NCBI RefSeq assembly: GCF_029893965.1
Contig: NZ_JARXXP010000025.1
Coordinates: 1 to 64,000, forward strand
DNA: 64,000 bases
Direction of reading: 5' to 3'
DNA from: Paenibacillus sp. PastM-3
GTDB taxonomy: Bacteria; Bacillota; Bacilli; Paenibacillales; Paenibacillaceae
A program made the translations under genes and the position numbers. The notes below the pieces were generated by a model. The model did not search any database. It saw only the letters and a list, made by a program, of their open reading frames with translations, and had not been told where the DNA came from. Position 1 is the stretch's first letter; the number at the start of each line of letters is the position of its first letter. Below, piece after piece: positions 56,543-64,000 of the stretch.

Positions 56543-57073
56543 ATGCAAGCACTTGGTTTAATCGAGACGCTGGGGTTCACCACCGCCGTCTCGGCGGCAG
56601 ATGCCGCACTCAAAGCAGCGGATGTGCAGCTCGTAGCTGTTGAGAGGGTCATCGGAGTCGGCGGCTCGCTGGGTGTTACCCTGCATTTCAGCGGCGATGT
56701 CGCTGCTGTAACCGCATCTGTTGAAGCCGGCCAGACAGAAGGCCGGCGGATTGGCACAGTGGTATCCGCCCATGTCATTGCCAAGGCCCACAGTGATGTA
56801 ACCGGCAAGATACTGGGCAACTATCTGCTGCCAGAGGGTACTGCTATCCCGGCTGCTGATGGCACTTCCGCTACCTCTGCATCTGCTATGGATACTCCTG
56901 CTGCCGCTCCTCCTGCAACTGCTGCCTTTCCACCGCCCGCTTCTGCTGCTTCGGCCGCTGCCGCACTTCCGAAGCCGGCCAATACAGGCCCCGCTAAACC
57001 GGACCAGGCAGCCGGAACAGACAAAGCACCAGACTCACAGGATGCAGGTATGTCTTCAGACTCACCGGACTAA
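56543..57073 (+). CDS. BMC-domain shell protein with long Ala/Pro-rich tail
   Basis: 176 residues. The first 95 or so are a hexamer-type BMC domain (MQALGLIETLGFTTAVSAAD, VTLHFSGDVAAVTASVEAGQ). The remaining 80 are Ala/Pro/Ser/Thr-rich and end in an acidic Asp/Ser stretch, so the tail is probably disordered and may bind cargo or cap the shell facet. AAGGAGG precedes the ATG. Confidence 0.9.
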   Translation: MQALGLIETLGFTTAVSAADAALKAADVQLVAVERVIGVGGSLGVTLHFSGDVAAVTASVEAGQTEGRRIGTVVSAHVIAKAHSDVTGKILGNYLLPEGTAIPAADGTSATSASAMDTPAAAPPATAAFPPPASAASAAAALPKPANTGPAKPDQAAGTDKAPDSQDAGMSSDSPD

Positions 57074-57132
57074 CGAATTCAGCAGATTCAAACTGCATTA
57101 ACCCTAAATTTAAATTAACGGAGGTTATTCAC

Positions 57133-57414
57133 ATGGGAGAATCACTCGGCTTGATCGAAACAAAAGGTCTGGTAGGCGCAATCGAAGCTGCGGATGCAAT
57201 GGTAAAGGCAGCTAACGTAGAGATTTGCGGCTACGAAAAAATCGGCTTCGGTCTCGTAACCGTGATGGTCCGCGGAGATGTCGGTGCAGTAAAGGCAGCT
57301 ACTGATGCAGGAGCAGCCGCAGCCAAACGTGTCGGGGAGCTGGTGTCGGTGCATGTTATTCCGCGTCCGCACAGCGAAGTTGAACGTGCCCTTCTGTCCA
57401 AGGGCATTGAATAA
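57133..57414 (+). CDS. BMC-domain shell protein (PduA/EutM type)
   Basis: 93-residue canonical hexamer-forming shell protein: SLGLIETKGLVGAIEAADAM, the pore-region loop FGLVTVMVRGDVGAVKAA and VHVIPRPHSEVE, quoted by parts. Likely the main shell tile. CGGAGG precedes the ATG. The next gene starts nine bases after its stop. Confidence 0.96.
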   Translation: MGESLGLIETKGLVGAIEAADAMVKAANVEICGYEKIGFGLVTVMVRGDVGAVKAATDAGAAAAKRVGELVSVHVIPRPHSEVERALLSKGIE

Positions 57415-57422
57415 TCAAGGCC

Positions 57423-58163
57423 ATGGACAGCCGGCATAGTACGGTTGCAGCCAATACCTTGCTCAGCCTGGCCTACCGGTCCAGGGAGCAGGAGCTGAAT
57501 AAGGACTTCCCCCGGGTCCTCGTTCTGCTGGCCGGCCACTTCATCGGCATGGAGGAAGGCTACACCGCTATCCGGCAGTTGAACCGTTCCGGGTTGAGGC
57601 TGAAGCTTGCCGCAGATGAGCAGCTCCTCAAGAAGCACACTGCTCAGGAGCTGGCGGCAAAAACAGGGATCGACGATATTACCATCTCCGCAGCGCTCCA
57701 CTCACTTGCACCGGACGCTGCTGATCTTCTGTTCATTCCGGTTCTCTCATTGCCCCTGCTATCCCGCCTATCCGTGCTGGATGCAGATGATCCTTATGTG
57801 GAGCTGATGATCCGCTTTATCTGTGCCGGCAAGCCTGCCGGGGCACTGACTCTGGGGGCCGAGCCGGGCCATTACCGCTGGGGGGAGCAAGGCCTGCTGC
57901 ATGCCCCTCCCGGGCTGAAGGCAGCCATGAAGCACAAGCTGGAAGCCATTGAAGGCTTCGGTATCACACTGCTTGAACCGGATCAGGTGGACCATTGGAT
58001 AACCTCTGCCCGGTCACGGCAACGCAAGCAGGTACTGACCGCTGAGGACATTCAGGACGCAGTAAAGCTCGGCCGGACGTCCATTCATGCCCCGGCTCCG
58101 GCGGTAATCACTCCATTAGCCGCTGACCTTGCCAGGCAGTATGGCATTGAGATTATCCTTTAG
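57423..58163 (+). CDS. BMC-locus protein, possible flavoprotein/PduM-like
   Basis: 246 residues, not assigned with confidence. The Rossmann-like pattern (VLVLLAGHFIGMEEG, LRLKLAADEQLLKK, ADLLFIPVLSLPLLSRLSVL) suggests the flavoprotein/HFCD-type fold found in some BMC loci; the length and position also recall PduM-like proteins. The C-terminal 60 residues include a helical LTAEDIQDAVKLGRTSI segment. The ribosome site is weak (CAAGG), so translation may be coupled to the shell gene nine bases upstream. Role in shell assembly or cofactor handling is open. Confidence 0.6.
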   Translation: MDSRHSTVAANTLLSLAYRSREQELNKDFPRVLVLLAGHFIGMEEGYTAIRQLNRSGLRLKLAADEQLLKKHTAQELAAKTGIDDITISAALHSLAPDAADLLFIPVLSLPLLSRLSVLDADDPYVELMIRFICAGKPAGALTLGAEPGHYRWGEQGLLHAPPGLKAAMKHKLEAIEGFGITLLEPDQVDHWITSARSRQRKQVLTAEDIQDAVKLGRTSIHAPAPAVITPLAADLARQYGIEIIL

Positions 58164-58205
58164 ATTCAACCGGTTCAACCATCAAGCATACGAGGTGACA
58201 ATCAC

Positions 58206-58487
58206 ATGAAGCTGGGAATCATTACGGGGCATGTCGTTGCAACGAGAAAAGATGACAATCTTATCGGCGCCAAGCTGCTGATCGTTCAGCCAGTGCTACC
58301 CGACCGGACACCTTCTGGTCAGCCGGTTATTGCGGTTGATACAGTGGGCGCGGGGATCGGCGAAACGATCATTTATGCGGTGGGCAGCGTGGCCTCAAGA
58401 GCAGCACAGCAGCCGAATGCCCCGGTTGATGCCGCGATTGTCGGAATCGTAGACAGTATAGATTGCGCCAAGCCAGGAGGTGTGTAG
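58206..58487 (+). CDS. BMC vertex protein (EutN/CcmL type)
   Basis: 93-residue pentamer-forming vertex protein (BMC-P, Pfam PF03319 type): MKLGIITGHVVATRKDDNL, KLLIVQP, GAGIGETIIYAVGS and AAIVGIVDSID, typical of EutN and CcmL. Pentamers close the corners of the icosahedral shell, so the locus can build a complete compartment. GAGGTGAC precedes the ATG. The stop is three bases before the deaminase gene. Confidence 0.95.
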   Translation: MKLGIITGHVVATRKDDNLIGAKLLIVQPVLPDRTPSGQPVIAVDTVGAGIGETIIYAVGSVASRAAQQPNAPVDAAIVGIVDSIDCAKPGGV

Positions 58488-58490
58488 CAG

Positions 58491-60305
58491 ATGCTAACAA
58501 CTGAAATAAAAGATGCTGTCCAGCGCCGGCGGATGATTGATGTACTGCTCTCCGGCAGCGCTTATGCCGACCTGGTGCTGAAGGGCGGCTATATTATCAA
58601 CGTGATTACACGTGAAATTTATTCCGGCGATGTTGCTGTCAAAGGCGACCGGATCCTGCTAGTCGGCATGGCCGATAAGCTGATCGGCCCGGCAACTGTC
58701 GTCGAGGATGTGAGCGGCAAATTCATCAGCCCGGGCTTCATTGATTCCCATATGCATTTTGAGAGCGCGATGCTGACGGTTACAGAATTTTCTAAGCTGT
58801 CCATTCCTACAGGAACAACCACCCTGGTAGCTGACCCGCATGAAATCGGTAACGTGCTGGGCGTGCCCGGCATGAAGGCAATGATTGATGAGGCGCGTAC
58901 GCTGCCTAACCGTGTTCTGTTTACCGTCCCCTGTCTCACTCCCGATGTGCCGGGTCTGGAAACAGCAGGCGCAGATATTACCTCCAAGGATATGCAGGAC
59001 CTGCTGAACGATGATTACGTGCAGGGCATCGGTGAGCTGCAGGGCTTCAGCAACGTCCATCCGGTGTACAACAACGCGCCTTATCTGATAGATGATCTGC
59101 TGGCTTCTGTCTCTTACGCCCAGTCCATCGGCAAAACCATCGAGGGCAACGCCCCCGGTCTGTCCGGCCCTGAGCTGGCGGCTCATATTATCTGCGGCGG
59201 CGGCCATGTCTCCTGCCACGAGACAACCACCAAAGAAGAAATGATGGAGAAGCTGCGTTACGGGGTCAGCGTGTTCATGCGTGAAGGCTCCTCGCAGCGC
59301 AATATGGCTGAATGCATCCGGGCCATAACCGAGGAAGGAATGGACTCCCGGCGAGCAATCCTCGTCTCCGACGATATGGTCCCTGAGGACCTGCTGAAGT
59401 ACGGGCATATGAACGACATTGTCCGCCGGACGATCGCCGTAGGCATTGATCCGGTTGAAGCCATTCAGATGGTTACGATTAATCCCGCCACTCATTTCGG
59501 CTTCCAGGACATCGGACTGCTTGCTCCCGGCAAAAAAGCCGATATCGCCGTCATCAGCGACCTGGCGCAGATGACCATTGCCCAGGTCTATATCGGCGGA
59601 GTCAAACTCGCCGAGAACGGTGAGCTGACCCGTGACATTCCGTCTTATATCTACCCTGAATCCGTCAAAAAATCGGTCAAGCGGAAACCGGTCAAGCTTA
59701 CAGACCTGCAGCTCTCCTCCGGCGGAGCACACGGCAGCGTCCGGGTCCGCGCTATCGAGGTGATCCCGGATCAGAATCTGACCGGAGCCGGCATTTACAC
59801 CGCTCCAGTCAAAGACGGTGTCGTCCAGCCCTCGGTAGACAATGACCTCCTGCCCCTGCTCGTCGTCGAGCGGCACGGCCGCAGCGGCAAAATCGGCAAA
59901 ACCTTTGTCCGCGGCATGAAGCTGAAGGCCGGGGCCATTGCCGAAAGCGTGGCCCATGACACCCACAATATCATTGTCACCGGCACCAATTACGCCGATA
60001 TGGTGACAGCCGTCAACCGGGTTATTGCCATGGACGGCGGGATTGCGATGATTGAGGGCGGCAAGGTGGTCGGTGACCTGCCGCTGCGGATCGGCGGCCT
60101 GATGACCGATGAGCTGACCGGCAAAGAGATGAGCGCGCGAATCACCGAGCTGCACCGGCTGGCCCGCGAAGAGCTGGGCTGTACACTGCATGTGCCGTTC
60201 ATGCACCTCTCCTTCCTCTCCCTCGTCACCAGCCCGGCATGGAAAATCACTGACATCGGCCTGATCGATGCGGACGCCTTCACCGTTCTGCCTCCGCTGG
60301 CCTGA
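58491..60305 (+). CDS. Adenine deaminase-like amidohydrolase
   Basis: 604-residue amidohydrolase of the AdeC family, which converts adenine to hypoxanthine. Metal ligands are visible in GFIDSHMHFES and VSCHETTT; further family motifs are DPHEIGNVLG, SDDMVPEDLL and NPATHFGFQDIG. The length is typical. In this BMC locus it may act on adenine or on another imidazole or purine ring compound; the sequence alone does not decide. AGGAGGTG precedes the ATG, three bases after the vertex-protein gene. I see no obvious N-terminal targeting helix separate from the enzyme, though residues 1-18 are helical and could serve. Confidence 0.92.
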   Translation: MLTTEIKDAVQRRRMIDVLLSGSAYADLVLKGGYIINVITREIYSGDVAVKGDRILLVGMADKLIGPATVVEDVSGKFISPGFIDSHMHFESAMLTVTEFSKLSIPTGTTTLVADPHEIGNVLGVPGMKAMIDEARTLPNRVLFTVPCLTPDVPGLETAGADITSKDMQDLLNDDYVQGIGELQGFSNVHPVYNNAPYLIDDLLASVSYAQSIGKTIEGNAPGLSGPELAAHIICGGGHVSCHETTTKEEMMEKLRYGVSVFMREGSSQRNMAECIRAITEEGMDSRRAILVSDDMVPEDLLKYGHMNDIVRRTIAVGIDPVEAIQMVTINPATHFGFQDIGLLAPGKKADIAVISDLAQMTIAQVYIGGVKLAENGELTRDIPSYIYPESVKKSVKRKPVKLTDLQLSSGGAHGSVRVRAIEVIPDQNLTGAGIYTAPVKDGVVQPSVDNDLLPLLVVERHGRSGKIGKTFVRGMKLKAGAIAESVAHDTHNIIVTGTNYADMVTAVNRVIAMDGGIAMIEGGKVVGDLPLRIGGLMTDELTGKEMSARITELHRLAREELGCTLHVPFMHLSFLSLVTSPAWKITDIGLIDADAFTVLPPLA

Positions 60306-60419
60306 CCGGCACTGGAGCTTTCACTGTTTATCATCTCTGCTCAAGCAGCGCTTCACCCGCCGGAACCGGCCGGTTTAGCTCATTGCTTTTGCCATAACAA
60401 ACAAAAGGAGGCTTCTTCC

Positions 60420-61103
60420 ATGGGGATCCAGGTAATTGATTTGTCCCAGGAAATCTATCAGGGGATGCCGGTGTTTCCGCCGCATCAGAAGACGATGATC
60501 TTTCCGAATATGAGCCATGAGGAGAGCATACAGAAGCTCGGCTTTGCCTTTGCTACGAATAACCTGGTTATCAACGAGCATGGACCGACCCATAGCGACG
60601 CCGTCTATGAATATGACCCGCAGGGGGCGACGATTGACGAGATGCCGCTGGAGTATTTTTACGGCCCGGCTGTCTGCCTTGATCTCTCGCATATTTCACC
60701 GGATGCCTATATTACCCGCAGCGATCTGCAGCTGGCGCTAAGCAAAGGTTATCTCCACCTCGATAAAGGCGACATCGTGCTGCTCTACACCGGACACTAT
60801 AACCGCGCTTACGGTACCGAGGAGTGGCTCACCCGCTATACCGGGCTGGATTACGCTGCGGCTGAGTGGCTGGCACAGCAGGGCGTTGTCAACATCGGCA
60901 TTGATGCACCGTCGATCGATAATCCGCTGGACACCACCTTTGCCGGACATCTGATCTGCCGTAAATACAAGCTGACCAACACCGAGAACCTGTGCAACCT
61001 CGACCTAATCGCGCAGAAGCGCTTCCTCTACTTCGGGCTCCCGCTCAAAATCCGCAAAGGCACCGGCTCCCCCATCCGGGCTGTAGCAGTATTCATTGAA
61101 TAA
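60420..61103 (+). CDS. Cyclase-family hydrolase (kynurenine formamidase-like)
   Basis: 227-residue protein of the cyclase/kynurenine formamidase family, metal-dependent hydrolases that open cyclic amides, lactones or formamides. The metal motif is HGPTHSD (general form HxGTHxD). Other conserved points are IDLSQEIYQGMPVFP at the start and VNIGIDAPSID. AAAGGAGG precedes the ATG, with a 114-base gap to the deaminase gene. In purine degradation such an enzyme could open a ring or remove a ureido group; that role is an inference from context. Confidence 0.85.
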   Translation: MGIQVIDLSQEIYQGMPVFPPHQKTMIFPNMSHEESIQKLGFAFATNNLVINEHGPTHSDAVYEYDPQGATIDEMPLEYFYGPAVCLDLSHISPDAYITRSDLQLALSKGYLHLDKGDIVLLYTGHYNRAYGTEEWLTRYTGLDYAAAEWLAQQGVVNIGIDAPSIDNPLDTTFAGHLICRKYKLTNTENLCNLDLIAQKRFLYFGLPLKIRKGTGSPIRAVAVFIE

Positions 61104-61124
61104 ATGATTAAGCAGGTGAAGCTG

Positions 61125-61730
61125 ATGATAAACAAGGCATTAATCGAAGAAATTCACGTCCCGGCCTACGAAGGCAGAAGCGCACTCGTCCGCAAAGGCC
61201 AGACGCTCTATATTATCGACGTGGAAGGCAAGCAGGTCGGTGATTTTGTCTGCTACAATGCCGCTGATCCGGATGAGCATGTCTCCCCTGTTCATATGCG
61301 GGCTTCGCTCAGCAGCATCCGCCTGAAGATCGGCGACAGCCTGTACAGCAACCGCAGGCAGCCGCTCATGCAACTGACCCAGGATACGGTGGGGCGGCAT
61401 GATTTCTTTTTCCCGGCGTGTGATTATTACCGCTACAAGGTGGATTTCGGGCTGGAGGAGCATCCGAACTGTCATGATAACCTCCAGAAGGCACTGCAGC
61501 AGTATGGCCTGGGGAACCGGGAGCTGCCCGATCCGATCAACTGGTTTATGAACAACGCGCTGGACGAGAACCTGGATTATGTGATTGAAGAACCGCTCTC
61601 GAAGCCCGGTGATTATGTGGCTCTGCTGGCCCTGACGGATGTAATTGTCGCCCTCTCCTCCTGCTCGCAGGATCTGGCTCCGGTCAACGGATATAAGGTC
61701 ACGCCGCTGCTGATGCAGATTACGGTATAA
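61125..61730 (+). CDS. DUF1989 (urea carboxylase-associated) protein
   Basis: 201 residues from the ATG at 61125, which has GCAGGTGAA upstream; an in-frame ATG at 61104 abuts the cyclase stop. It belongs to DUF1989, known from urea carboxylase/guanidine carboxylase operons, where paralogues act as carboxyguanidine deiminases. Probable zinc or active-site residues: Cys in GDFVCYN, Cys in FFPACDYYRY and His/Cys in EEHPNCHDNL. A hydrolase acting on a formimino- or guanidino-type nitrogen product would fit the end of a purine-ring pathway. Last clear gene of the BMC operon; no terminator recognised after it. Confidence 0.88.
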   Translation: MINKALIEEIHVPAYEGRSALVRKGQTLYIIDVEGKQVGDFVCYNAADPDEHVSPVHMRASLSSIRLKIGDSLYSNRRQPLMQLTQDTVGRHDFFFPACDYYRYKVDFGLEEHPNCHDNLQKALQQYGLGNRELPDPINWFMNNALDENLDYVIEEPLSKPGDYVALLALTDVIVALSSCSQDLAPVNGYKVTPLLMQITV

Positions 61731-61956
61731 ATAGAGTTCACTTAAGCACCATCCGATTTTCATGCTTAATTTCAGCTTATATAGTCGCTTTTGTACAGGA
61801 ATCTCACATTTGTTCACTCCCCCGGAATTCCGGTTTGTGCATTGTTGTCAGCTTGCTGCACTGTTCTGTTCACCGTGTGAAGCTTATACTTATACTGTGA
61901 ACAATACAGATGCCATCCTGGCTGCAGGTACACAGAATGAATTCAGGGGGATGAAA

Positions 61957-64000
61957 ATGAGACTGAACAAGCTCGGTAACCGGAGAGCGCTGTACAGCCG
62001 GATATTGGTCAGCATGACGCTTTGCGTATCCTTAACCTTTCTTGCCTCCACCATTATTTATTACAACTATTACATCGGCGTCGAAAAAACCCAGGCCTTC
62101 CGTTCCGACCTCAGCAATCTCACCCAGACCAGCAAAGAGGTTGTGAACATGAACGAGGCAGCCCAATCGCTTTCTTTTCAAATCTACCGCAACAGCACCA
62201 TTTCCAAAATCGTCTTCTATGACAAGCCCGACATCTATGACGTCACAGCCGCCATGTCAGAGCTCGGGAATTATTTAAGCTCTATGCCCTATATTGAGTC
62301 CATCTATGTCTACAATCCAAAAAGCGCCAAGCTCTACATCGCCTCCTCCCATGGCCAAAATGGTGTTTTTACCGAGCGGGAGCTGGTGGATAAGGGCATC
62401 CTTGATATCCTGAACCATTACGAGGAATACAAGCCGTTCACACCGATTCCCCGCGTCTACTCCAACGGCGCCAAGGAGAATGACCTGGTCCGGGCGTATA
62501 CTTTTCTGTGTTATGATGCCATCGGCTGGGACCGGTCGATTAATTCGGCAGTCATCGTTAACATATCAGCACCTTGGATCAACAAGGAAATCAACACGCC
62601 GGCAGATTCTGCAAGCGCTACCTTTATCCTGTCTGATAACGGGTCCTTCCTGTCCGGCAACAGCCTGGAGCAGCAGGAGCTCGAGCCTGAAGAGTCACTA
62701 TGGGTGAAGCAGCAAATCAAGGGAGATGCTGAGGGCTATTTTATCGGAAAATTTGCCGGCGTAAATTCGCTGATCTCCTACACTGCACCGGATGCTTTAA
62801 GCTGGCAGTATGTAAGGATCACGCCGTATGATGTCATCACCAGGCAGACGGACAGCATTCGTAATGCCACCCTGCTTATTGCGGCACTGATCCTCGTAGG
62901 GGGAATCGGATTATCCTGGATCACCTCCAGAACGCTGTATCTGCCGATCAGCCGGATTGTTAAGGAGATGAACATCCTGGAATCCGAGAAACGGGACAGC
63001 ATGTTCACCATCAGGCAAAATACAATGCGCGATCTCGTTCTCGGCCTGAAGCCGCTGCAGTCGATTCAGCAAATGGAGAAGCTGAGACAGCTTGGCATCC
63101 ATTTCACTTTTAATGACGATTACCGGCTGATCCTGCTGCGTATCGACAATTACAGGGAATTGAGGGATGAACGCTCCTCCTACCTGCTCGCCTACAAATT
63201 TGCGATTATGAACATTGCCTCGGAAATCTGCGGCCAGACCTACCGGGTCGAAACGGTTGATATGAACGATGACGGCATCCTTGTGCTCCTGAACATCATT
63301 GATCCGAGCGAATACACCAATACCGGGCTGATTGAGACGCTCCTGCGCCAGCTTCAGCAGGCCTGTTCCGATTATCTGAAAATCAGCCTGACGCTCACCT
63401 ACAGCCATATTGACCGGAACGCCCAGCAGCTGCACCAGCTTTATAAGCAGGTGAGAGACGCCTCAAATCACCGCCTGTTTTATGGACACGGGTGTATTAT
63501 CAGTGCGCAGTCCATAAGTGTGCTTCAGAATCATACGTACCATTATCCGACGGATAAAGAAAAACGCCTCGCCGATGCCCTGATGTGCGGCAAAGTAGAG
63601 GACGCTATGGAGCATTTCAGCTCCATTATCCGTGAAACGCAGGAGTATCCCTTCCATACCGTGCAGCTGGCCGTATCAAGACTTAGTGTGACGATAAAAG
63701 AAATCATCAGCACCGTCCAAAAACGTAATCGCTTACAATGCGACGGTACACCAGCTTTGCCTGCCCTGGATTCCATAGAAACCGTGACCGAGCTGGAGGC
63801 CGCCTTTGCCGCCTTGTTCAGTGAGATGCGGGAGCAGCTGTCCGAGAAAAAAAATGCCAAGCAGCATGACCTGATCCGCCTGATTAATCAGAAAATTGAG
63901 GATAACTACCGGGAGCCGAATCTCAGCCTTAACCAGATTGCCGATGAGCTGGACATGTCGCCGATCTATATCAGCCGTCTCTACAAGCAACAGACCTTGA
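61957..64000 (+). CDS. Membrane-bound AraC-family regulator, partial at window end
   Basis: At least 681 residues; the frame is open to the last base. Residues about 16-38 are a transmembrane segment, 40-295 an outside dCache-like sensor domain, 298-318 a second segment, then a HAMP-like region and a cytoplasmic part. The last visible residues (LSLNQIADELDMSPIYISRLYKQQTL, quoted by parts) are the first helix-turn-helix of an AraC domain. Such one-component regulators usually control an adjacent CUT1 importer, so it probably belongs to genes beyond the window. The ATG at 61957 follows AGGGGG; 226 bases separate it from the BMC operon. Confidence 0.88.
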   Translation, partial: MRLNKLGNRRALYSRILVSMTLCVSLTFLASTIIYYNYYIGVEKTQAFRSDLSNLTQTSKEVVNMNEAAQSLSFQIYRNSTISKIVFYDKPDIYDVTAAMSELGNYLSSMPYIESIYVYNPKSAKLYIASSHGQNGVFTERELVDKGILDILNHYEEYKPFTPIPRVYSNGAKENDLVRAYTFLCYDAIGWDRSINSAVIVNISAPWINKEINTPADSASATFILSDNGSFLSGNSLEQQELEPEESLWVKQQIKGDAEGYFIGKFAGVNSLISYTAPDALSWQYVRITPYDVITRQTDSIRNATLLIAALILVGGIGLSWITSRTLYLPISRIVKEMNILESEKRDSMFTIRQNTMRDLVLGLKPLQSIQQMEKLRQLGIHFTFNDDYRLILLRIDNYRELRDERSSYLLAYKFAIMNIASEICGQTYRVETVDMNDDGILVLLNIIDPSEYTNTGLIETLLRQLQQACSDYLKISLTLTYSHIDRNAQQLHQLYKQVRDASNHRLFYGHGCIISAQSISVLQNHTYHYPTDKEKRLADALMCGKVEDAMEHFSSIIRETQEYPFHTVQLAVSRLSVTIKEIISTVQKRNRLQCDGTPALPALDSIETVTELEAAFAALFSEMREQLSEKKNAKQHDLIRLINQKIEDNYREPNLSLNQIADELDMSPIYISRLYKQQTL

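Noticed and set aside
58659..60206. 515-codon minus-strand frame opposite the adenine deaminase gene
   Set aside because: Antisense shadow; the plus strand encodes a complete amidohydrolase.

Overview
The window looks like a chromosomal segment of a spore-forming Gram-positive, most likely Paenibacillus or a close relative. The evidence is an SspI-type spore protein, a YwmB-family protein, a LiaFSR/PspA envelope-stress cluster, YesM/YesN-type two-component regulators, an LplA/LplB/YtcP-type sugar importer beside GH10 and GH43 xylan enzymes, strong AGGAGG ribosome sites and moderately high GC. Genus is inferred from gene content only. No rRNA, tRNA or CRISPR array was recognised.

Layout. 1-1.9 kb: no convincing gene, with an AAATAAA-type repeat family whose 20-bp tandem copies run into the end of a TrmH-family methyltransferase gene. 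1.9-9.9 kb: housekeeping genes (TrmH-family methyltransferase, Ktr potassium-channel subunit, sspI, prfC, an MFS transporter, zwf, ywmB). 10.1-15.5 kb: repeats, then an envelope-stress cluster on the minus strand (LiaI-like, PspA, PspC, PspA, then liaF-liaS-liaR). 15.6-20.6 kb: a Bce-like two-component system with an FtsX-type ABC transporter on the plus strand. 21.1-26.9 kb: a GbsR-like regulator divergent from a Ugp-like importer operon that ends in a HAD phosphatase-metallophosphoesterase fusion. 26.9-29.3 kb: a MetQ-MetI-MetN importer whose ATPase is short and has no ATG, GTG or TTG start. 30.3-43.1 kb: a xylan-oligosaccharide locus (GH10, GH43, CUT1 importer, one YesM kinase and two YesN regulators) containing a decayed IS630-type element. 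43.3-50.5 kb: a nucleoside import and cleavage operon on the minus strand. 50.8-61.7 kb: an AraC regulator, a DUF2294 gene, a UbiX/UbiD pair, then a bacterial microcompartment (BMC) operon with adenine deaminase-like, cyclase-family and DUF1989 enzymes. 61.9-64 kb: a membrane-bound AraC regulator that runs off the window.

How it fits together. The most interesting part is 43-62 kb. A BmpA/NupOPQ-type importer, a nucleoside hydrolase and an ADP-ribosylglycohydrolase-family protein lie next to a BMC locus that has shell proteins but no aldehyde dehydrogenase, alcohol dehydrogenase or phosphotransacylase. Its enzymes are instead a UbiD-type decarboxylase, an AdeC-type deaminase, a cyclase-fold hydrolase and a DUF1989 protein. 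This suggests import of nucleosides, release of the base and breakdown of the purine ring around a microcompartment. The pathway is an inference; the individual families are clear, except for two BMC-locus proteins that I do not recognise with confidence (55373-56494 and 57423-58163).
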